From the NCBI GenBank assembly GCA_022822575.1, contig JAJEBJ010000256.1:1-11060 (forward strand): a stretch of 11,060 bases of DNA, written 5' to 3'. Made by a program: the position numbers and the translations under genes. This DNA comes from Alphaproteobacteria bacterium. Its GTDB lineage: Bacteria; Pseudomonadota; Alphaproteobacteria; SP197. A model generated the notes under the pieces. That model saw only the letters and a program-made list of their open reading frames with translations, searched no databases and was not told the DNA's origin. Positions 6,950 to 11,060 of this stretch are shown here, piece by piece; the first letter of the stretch is position 1, and each line of letters starts with the position of its first letter.

Positions 6950-7279
6950 ATGGCGGATGATCCATCCGATCTGGAGGCACGAATCGCTGCAGCCCGCAAG
7001 ACGGGCAAGGGTGGCAGGACGACGGGGAAGGCACAGGCATCCGGTTACGGCATGGCCGTCCGCATGGCGGTCGAAATGGTTGCTGCCCTGGCCGTTTCCG
7101 TCTTTCTGGGACTCTGGATCGACGGGGAACTGGATACCGCGCCGCTGTTCCTGGTGATCTTCCTGGTCTTGGGCATGGCGGCCGGTGTCATCAATGTGGT
7201 GAGGGCCGCAGGGATGATGACTCGCGGATCGCAGCGCGGTCCCGGCAGGAGTGAAGGGGATCGAAAGCGTGGCGACTGA
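6950..7279 (+). CDS. atpI: ATP synthase accessory protein AtpI
   Basis: The 109-residue inner-membrane protein is of the AtpI type. It helps assemble or stabilise the c-ring and is not part of the finished enzyme. A charged, Lys/Arg/Gly-rich cytoplasmic N-terminus (about 1-35) is followed by two hydrophobic segments (about 38-58 and 65-85) and a basic, charged tail. FLGLWIDGELDT followed by LFLVIFLVLGMAAGV is the usual AtpI pattern. It starts at an ATG with a modest GGCGAGA upstream and is the first gene after the strong promoter. Its end overlaps the start of atpB by 11 nt (29 nt if the earlier GTG of atpB is used), so the two are translationally coupled. Small size and low conservation are normal for this family; the position in front of atpB makes the call secure. 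Confidence 0.9.
   Translation: MADDPSDLEARIAAARKTGKGGRTTGKAQASGYGMAVRMAVEMVAALAVSVFLGLWIDGELDTAPLFLVIFLVLGMAAGVINVVRAAGMMTRGSQRGPGRSEGDRKRGD
7254..7260 (+). promoter_or_regulatory. Ribosome-binding site that decides the atpB start
   Basis: AAGGGGA lies 8 nt before the GTG at 7269. It would fall inside the reading frame if the earlier GTG at 7251 were used, so it favours 7269 as the start. Confidence 0.6.
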
Positions 7280-8018
7280 CTCCGGGCACAATCCGCTTGA
7301 GCAGTTTGCAGTGTCGTCTGCAGTCGAGTTCGGCATCGGCGACCTCGACCTTGCGATTACCAACTCGGCAATCTGGATGATGGCGGCGACCGCACTCGTC
7401 ATCATCTTCACCACCGTGTTCATCGGACGGCGCAGCATGGTCCCGGGACGCATGCAGTCCCTGGTGGAGATCTCCTACGAGTTCATCGCCAACATGCTGG
7501 AGGACAATGTCGGAGATCAGGGCCGTCCGTTCTTTCCCTTCGTCTTCACCCTCTTCATGTTCATTCTCTTCTGCAACATGCTGGGCATGTTGCCGTACAG
7601 CTTCACGGTGACAAGCCAGATCGTTGTCACCTTCGGACTCGCCCTCGTCGTCTTCATCGGAGTCACGATTGTCGGCTTCGTGAAACATGGCCTGGGCTTC
7701 TTCAAGTTCTTCCTCCCCCACGGTGTCCCGGGCTTCCTCGCTCCCCTCGTGATCCCCATCGAGATCCTGTCCTACCTCATTCGCCCGGTGAGCCTGGGCC
7801 TGCGCCTCTTTGCCAACCTGACGGCGGGCCACACCATGCTGAAGGTGTTCGCCGGCTTCGTGGCGCCGCTCGGGGCCCTGTGGATCCTCCCCGGCGCCAT
7901 CCCCATGGCGGCGGTGATCGGACTGACCCTTCTCGAATTCGCCATCGCGTTCCTGCAGGCGTATGTCTTTGCCGTGCTGAGCTGTATCTACCTGCACGAC
8001 GCGATTCACATGCACTGA
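7269..8018 (+). CDS. atpB: ATP synthase Fo subunit a
   Basis: Subunit a (249 residues) is the integral membrane stator that forms the two proton half-channels beside the c-ring. After a short N-terminus (NPLEQFAV, the usual 'P-hydrophobic-x-x-F' entry) there are five to six hydrophobic segments. The essential arginine is R179 in SLGLRLFANLTAGH. The final helix keeps FLQAYVFAVLSCIYLHDAIH with its conserved polar residues. The start is GTG at 7269, chosen over the GTG at 7251 because AAGGGGA is 8 nt upstream and because the family begins close to this point. It overlaps the end of atpI by 11 nt and is followed by a 51-nt gap to atpE. Length is normal for alphaproteobacteria. The residue set is that of a working proton channel. 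Confidence 0.96.
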   Translation: MATDSGHNPLEQFAVSSAVEFGIGDLDLAITNSAIWMMAATALVIIFTTVFIGRRSMVPGRMQSLVEISYEFIANMLEDNVGDQGRPFFPFVFTLFMFILFCNMLGMLPYSFTVTSQIVVTFGLALVVFIGVTIVGFVKHGLGFFKFFLPHGVPGFLAPLVIPIEILSYLIRPVSLGLRLFANLTAGHTMLKVFAGFVAPLGALWILPGAIPMAAVIGLTLLEFAIAFLQAYVFAVLSCIYLHDAIHMH

Positions 8019-8069
8019 CGGATTTTTCCCCGTCCAGGCAAATCCTCCTCGAACTGAAAAGGACATTTC

Positions 8070-8300
8070 ATGATGGATGCAGAAGCTGCGAAGCTCATTG
8101 GCGCCGGCCTTGCGGTGATCGGACTGGGTGGTGTCGGGGCCGGTATTGGCAACATCTTCGCCTCGATGATCTCCTCGGTAGGACGCAACCCGGCGGCAGC
8201 CGGCAATGTCCAGGGTTTCATGTGGATCGGCTTCGCCCTCGTCGAGGCCGTGGCGCTCTACGCCCTGCTCATCGCCCTTCTCCTCCTCTTCGTCTTCTAA
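8070..8300 (+). CDS. atpE: ATP synthase Fo subunit c
   Basis: Subunit c (76 residues) is the hairpin proteolipid whose ring rotates with proton flow. Helix 1 holds the glycine ladder GLGGVGAGIG (18-27). The cytoplasmic loop has R39-N40-P41. Helix 2 carries the ion-binding carboxylate E59 in GFALVEAVALY. The residue after the glutamate is Ala rather than Ser/Thr, which fits proton rather than sodium coupling. Two Met codons stand in tandem (8070 and 8073); AAGGA at 8059-8063 is 6 or 9 nt from them, so either may be used. The A-rich leader GAACTGAAAAGGAC suits the high translation this multicopy subunit needs. It lies between atpB and the b' gene. Confidence 0.96.
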   Translation: MMDAEAAKLIGAGLAVIGLGGVGAGIGNIFASMISSVGRNPAAAGNVQGFMWIGFALVEAVALYALLIALLLLFVF

Positions 8301-8335
8301 CCATCCGCGGCGTCTGACACGGAGGAGCACGATCC

Positions 8336-8821
8336 ATGCCACAGCTGGAATTCTGGCACTTCCTGCCGCAGTTCTTCTGGCTCGCGGTCTGCTTCGTGTT
8401 CCTCTACGTCATCATGGCGTTTGTCGCATTGCCACGGATCGGCCGTGTCCTGACGGATCGCAAGCACAGGATCGAACAGGATCTTGACGGCGCCGAAAAG
8501 GCGAAAGCCGATGCCGAACGGGCGCGTCAGGACTACGAGGATTCCCTTGAGGAGGCCCGCGACAGGGCACGCTCCATCATCGGGGAGGCCGTCCAGCAGG
8601 CTGACGAGGAGGGGGAGCGGCGGCTCGAGGAGCTCGATCGCGAGATCGGGCGCGAACTCGAGGAGGCCCAACGCGCCATCGACGAGGCCCGGACCGCAGC
8701 TCTCGCCAATCTCGAGGGGGTGGCGGTGGAAGCGGCGCGCCTGGCAACCCGGCGGCTGACCGGCGCCGAAGTCAGTGACGAGGACGCTCTCAAGGCGCTG
8801 GCGGCGGTCCGGGAGAACTGA
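8336..8821 (+). CDS. ATP synthase Fo subunit b'
   Basis: This 161-residue protein is the b' form of the peripheral stalk found in phototrophic and other alphaproteobacteria, cyanobacteria and plastids. It pairs with b as a heterodimer linking subunit a to F1. The N-terminus PQLEFWHFLPQFFWLAVCFVF is the hallmark of b' and includes the single membrane helix (about 12-32). The remainder is a long, highly charged coiled coil rich in Glu, Arg and Ala. The start at 8336 has GGAGGAG 8 nt upstream. It follows atpE by 35 nt and ends 2 nt before the b gene. The alphaproteobacterial order b'-b supports the assignment. It is also called atpG or atpF' in different genomes, so no symbol is given. Confidence 0.92.
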   Translation: MPQLEFWHFLPQFFWLAVCFVFLYVIMAFVALPRIGRVLTDRKHRIEQDLDGAEKAKADAERARQDYEDSLEEARDRARSIIGEAVQQADEEGERRLEELDREIGRELEEAQRAIDEARTAALANLEGVAVEAARLATRRLTGAEVSDEDALKALAAVREN

Positions 8822-8823
8822 TC

Positions 8824-9315
8824 ATGGAACAGCTTTTCGAGGATCCCTCGTTCTGGGTGGCCGTCGCCTTCGTGATCGCCGTCGCCATTGCCGCCAAACC
8901 GCTTTCCTCCATGATCATCTCCGCCCTCGACAGGCGCAGCGGCGAAATCGCAAGAAGACTCGATGAAGCGAACGCGCTGAACGAGGAGGCCAAGGAGCTG
9001 CTCTCTTCGTATCGACGCAAGCATCGCGATGCCGAAGCCGAGATTGCCGACATCATGGCGCGGGCGCACGAGCAGGCGGAAATCCTGAAACGCAACGCAT
9101 CCCGCGAACTTCAGGCGAGACTGGTCCAGCGGCGACAGGCGGCACAAGAGAGAATCCGCCAGGCCGAATCTGACGCCGTCAACCAGGTGCGCGAAGCCGC
9201 GGTCGACCTCGCCCTTGGCGCCACGGCGAGTCTCATCCACACACGGCTTGACGACAGCGAGCAGGCACGTCTCGTGGACGAGGCCATCGACGAGCTCGAC
9301 CAGCGCCTCGCCTGA
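8824..9315 (+). CDS. atpF: ATP synthase Fo subunit b
   Basis: Subunit b (163 residues) is the second half of the peripheral stalk. A short N-terminus (EQLFEDPSFWVAVAFVIAV) begins one membrane helix at about 9-28. A long charged amphipathic helix follows, with the family-like stretches ALDRRSGEIARRLDEA and KELLSSYRRKHRDAE. The gene starts 2 nt after the b' stop, with GGGAG 8 nt upstream, so the two stalk subunits are translated together. It is the last gene of the Fo operon; no F1 gene (atpH, A, G, D, C) follows, as expected when Fo and F1 are separate loci. Convergent gcvPB lies beyond a 133-nt gap. Confidence 0.94.
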   Translation: MEQLFEDPSFWVAVAFVIAVAIAAKPLSSMIISALDRRSGEIARRLDEANALNEEAKELLSSYRRKHRDAEAEIADIMARAHEQAEILKRNASRELQARLVQRRQAAQERIRQAESDAVNQVREAAVDLALGATASLIHTRLDDSEQARLVDEAIDELDQRLA

Positions 9316-9434
9316 ACAGGCGGCATTCCGACCAGGCGGTCCCCGAGTCTGGCACTCAACACCTGACCGGGTGACATTTCAGGCTTCGTGACGTGTGCCA
9401 CGCAGACGTGCGGCGTCTGAACAGGCACCATTCC
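9312..9434. repeat. 18-bp imperfect direct repeat flanking the atpF-gcvPB gap
   Basis: CTGAACAGGC-GG-CATTCC (9312-9329) and CTGAACAGGC-AC-CATTCC (9417-9434) match at 16 of 18 positions, 105 nt apart. The first copy includes the atpF stop codon. The second lies 14 nt beyond the gcvPB stop. Function unknown; perhaps the trace of a local duplication. Confidence 0.5.
9403..9419. terminator. Weak candidate bidirectional hairpin between convergent atpF and gcvPB
   Basis: CAGACG-TGCGG-CGTCTG is a perfect 6-bp stem with a 5-nt loop, in the gap where both convergent transcripts must end. A second small hairpin (CGCCT-GAAC-AGGCG, 9309-9322) spans the atpF stop. Neither is followed by a T-run, so intrinsic termination is doubtful. 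Confidence 0.25.
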
Positions 9435-9448
9435 TTCAAGCCCGACCG

Positions 9449-10936
9449 TCAGGCGTTGGCAGGTTCCCATGTCAGGACGGGACGGCGGGCAGCAGCCGTC
9501 TCGTCGAGCCGCTTCCAGGGGGCGAGCCGCGGTGCGTGGTGGAAGAGATCCTGATTCCCCTTCCTCGCCTCGTCCGCCAGATGCACCATGACGTCGCAGA
9601 ACCGGTCAATGCTCTGCCGGCTTTCGGTTTCCGTCGGCTCGATGAGCATGGCGCCATGGACGATGAGCGGAAAGTACATGGTCATGGGATGGTATCCCTC
9701 GTCGATCATCGCCTTGGCGATATCGAGAGTGGAGATTCCGGTGTCCTTCAGGTTTTGGTCATCGAAAAGGCACTCGTGCATGCACGGCCCTGGAAACGGC
9801 GCATTGTAGGCGCCGGAAAGACGCGCCAGCACGTAGTTGGCATTGAGCACGGCATCTTCGGCGACCTGTCGCAACCCGTCGGCGCCGTGACTCATCATGT
9901 AGGCGAGTGCCCGCACGAACATGCCCATCTGCCCGTGGAAACTGCGCAGGCGGCCGAAGGCCAGCCCGTCACCGTCGTGTTCGATGAGCCGCCAGTCATC
10001 ACCATCGGCCTCGATGCGCGGCAGCGGCGCAAAGGGCAGCAGTTCCTCGCAGAGCACCACCGGCCCACTTCCCGGACCACCGCCGCCATGGGGAGTCGAG
10101 AAGGTCTTGTGAAGATTGATGTGCATCGCGTCAACGCCGAGATCTCCCGGTCTCACCCGGCCGACGATGGCATTGAAGTTGGCGCCATCGGCATAGAGGA
10201 AGGCTCCGGCAGAATGCAGCATGCCGGCAATCGTCTTGATGTCGGTCTCGAAGAGTCCGCAGGTGTTGGGGTTGGTCAGCATGAGAGCGGCGACATCGTC
10301 GTCGAGAGACCTCTCGAAGGCAGCCAGATCGACGCGCCCTCTCGCATCACAGGGCACGGTATCAACCCTGTAATCGCAGAGGGCTGCCGTCGCCGGATTG
10401 GTGCCGTGGGCCGATTCCGGAACAAGGATCCTGCGTCGCGCATCACCCCTGGCGGTAAGAGCAGCGCGAATGCACATCAGACCCGCGAACTCGCCGTGCG
10501 CGCCAGCTGCCGGTGACATGACCACACCCCGCAAGCCGGTGAGAGTGGTAAGCCAGTGCGCCAGAGTGGCGATGAGTTCCAGGCAACCCTGTGCCGTCGC
10601 CGGTGGCTGCAGGGGATGCGCCATGGCAAATCCCGGCAATCTGACGACCTTTTCGTTGAGCCGGGGATTGTGCTTCATGGTGCACGATCCCAGGGGGTAA
10701 AGGCCCGAATCGATTGCGTAGTTCTTCTGCGACAACCGCGTGAAGTGGCGCATCACTTCGGGCTCCGAGACTCCGGGCAGGCCGATGGCGCGGCGCTGCC
10801 TGACGCCACCCAGCTTCGGTGTCCTTCCTTCCGGTTCAGGAAGATCGACTCCGCTGCGCCCACCGCCGTCGAGTTCGAACAGTAGCGGCTCGTCCATGAC
10901 AAGGCCGCGATGGCCACACGGTGTCATGTCGCTCAT
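9449..10936 (-). CDS. gcvPB: Glycine dehydrogenase (decarboxylating) subunit 2, GcvPB
   Basis: The 495-residue product is the PLP-bearing C-terminal half of the split P-protein of the glycine cleavage system. With GcvPA it decarboxylates glycine and passes the aminomethyl group to lipoylated GcvH. It shows the usual segments YAIDSGLYPLGSCTMKHNP, MSPAAGAHGEFAGLM, PESAHGTNPATAA, LTNPNTCGLFE and ADGANFNAI. The PLP lysine is K277 in HINLHKTFSTPHGGGGPG. Length is typical of the two-subunit form. The start at 10936 has AGGAG 8 nt upstream and its ATG overlaps the gcvPA stop in an ATGA junction, so the two subunits are translationally coupled. An ATG at 10927 is a less likely alternative. It converges with the ATP synthase Fo operon. 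Confidence 0.96.
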   Translation of the reverse strand: MSDMTPCGHRGLVMDEPLLFELDGGGRSGVDLPEPEGRTPKLGGVRQRRAIGLPGVSEPEVMRHFTRLSQKNYAIDSGLYPLGSCTMKHNPRLNEKVVRLPGFAMAHPLQPPATAQGCLELIATLAHWLTTLTGLRGVVMSPAAGAHGEFAGLMCIRAALTARGDARRRILVPESAHGTNPATAALCDYRVDTVPCDARGRVDLAAFERSLDDDVAALMLTNPNTCGLFETDIKTIAGMLHSAGAFLYADGANFNAIVGRVRPGDLGVDAMHINLHKTFSTPHGGGGPGSGPVVLCEELLPFAPLPRIEADGDDWRLIEHDGDGLAFGRLRSFHGQMGMFVRALAYMMSHGADGLRQVAEDAVLNANYVLARLSGAYNAPFPGPCMHECLFDDQNLKDTGISTLDIAKAMIDEGYHPMTMYFPLIVHGAMLIEPTETESRQSIDRFCDVMVHLADEARKGNQDLFHHAPRLAPWKRLDETAAARRPVLTWEPANA

Positions 10937-11060
10937 GACAGGATCTCCTGCAGTGCGCCGGCCAGGGCGTCGATTTCTCCCGCCGTCGTCATTTCCGTTG
11001 CGGCCACCAGCATCAGGTTCGCGAGGGAACCGTTCGCCGGCTCGAATCGTGACACCGGAA
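10933..11060 (-). CDS. gcvPA: Glycine dehydrogenase (decarboxylating) subunit 1, GcvPA (3' end only)
   Basis: The last 41 codons and stop of a gene that enters from the right edge. The translated end contains SRFEPANGSLANLMLVAATE and then MTTAGEIDALAGALQEILS. This resembles the GcvPA C-terminus, where a 'NALLVAVTE' strand is followed by an 'EEIDALA' helix. The stop TGA overlaps the gcvPB ATG as ATGA. GcvPA is the N-terminal-half subunit of the P-protein and forms the glycine decarboxylase with GcvPB. The identification rests on this short tail plus the gene order gcvPA-gcvPB. The rest of the gene lies outside the window, so its integrity cannot be judged. Confidence 0.85.
   Translation of the reverse strand, partial: PVSRFEPANGSLANLMLVAATEMTTAGEIDALAGALQEILS

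Noticed and set aside
7191..8342. 383-codon open frame on the minus strand opposite atpB-atpE
   Set aside because: It is antisense to well-identified membrane genes; its Glu/Asp/His/Gly-rich translation is what the complement of hydrophobic codons gives, and it has no recognisable domain.
9395..10516. 373-codon open frame on the plus strand opposite gcvPB
   Set aside because: Shadow of gcvPB in high-GC sequence; the opposite strand codes a full, motif-complete GcvPB.

Overview
The window is GC-rich, densely coding bacterial chromosome that reads as an alphaproteobacterium, most likely a Rhodospirillales-type lineage. Three things support this. The Fo part of the ATP synthase is its own operon in the order atpI-atpB-atpE-b'-b, with no F1 genes following. 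It encodes both a b and a b' subunit. The glycine decarboxylase P-protein is split into two genes. The lineage is inferred from gene order and protein character; no search was run. All genes look like intact, ordinary chromosomal genes. I see no mobile element, CRISPR array, phage gene, tRNA or rRNA.

Layout: (1) 62-1273 (+), a PatB/MalY-type PLP-dependent C-S lyase/aminotransferase. Its last 14 bases overlap tail-to-tail with glmS. (2) 4452-1260 (-), a glmU-glmS pair (7 nt apart) making UDP-GlcNAc for peptidoglycan and LPS. (3) 4584-5258 (+), a HAD phosphatase of the Gph type, divergent from glmU across 131 nt. (4) 6801-5272 (-), an MttB-like (COG5598) corrinoid-dependent methyltransferase homologue without pyrrolysine, convergent with gph. 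(5) 6950-9315 (+), the Fo operon atpI, atpB, atpE, b', b, divergent from the mttB-like gene across 148 nt. (6) 11060-9449 (-), the glycine cleavage P-protein: the 3' end of gcvPA, then complete gcvPB with an ATGA start/stop overlap. It converges on the ATP synthase operon.

How the parts work: GlmS makes glucosamine-6-P and GlmU makes GlcNAc-1-P and UDP-GlcNAc; these two clearly belong together. AtpI, a, c, b' and b form the membrane proton channel and stator and need F1 genes from elsewhere. GcvPA and GcvPB together decarboxylate glycine. The PatB-like enzyme, the HAD phosphatase and the MttB homologue have no obvious partners here.

Non-coding DNA is limited to short gaps, none over 300 bases. 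The best regulatory signal is the mttB/atpI divergent region. It holds a good sigma70-like promoter for the ATP synthase operon (TTGACA-N16-TCTAAT). The -35 elements of this promoter and of a weaker opposing candidate lie in the two arms of a perfect 9-bp inverted repeat. The gph/glmU gap holds a 12-bp perfect palindrome. The atpF/gcvPB gap holds a near-identical 18-bp direct repeat and small hairpins, but no T-rich intrinsic terminator. I found no convincing undescribed multi-gene system; the points most worth a second look are the orphan MttB homologue and the shared inverted-repeat promoter region.
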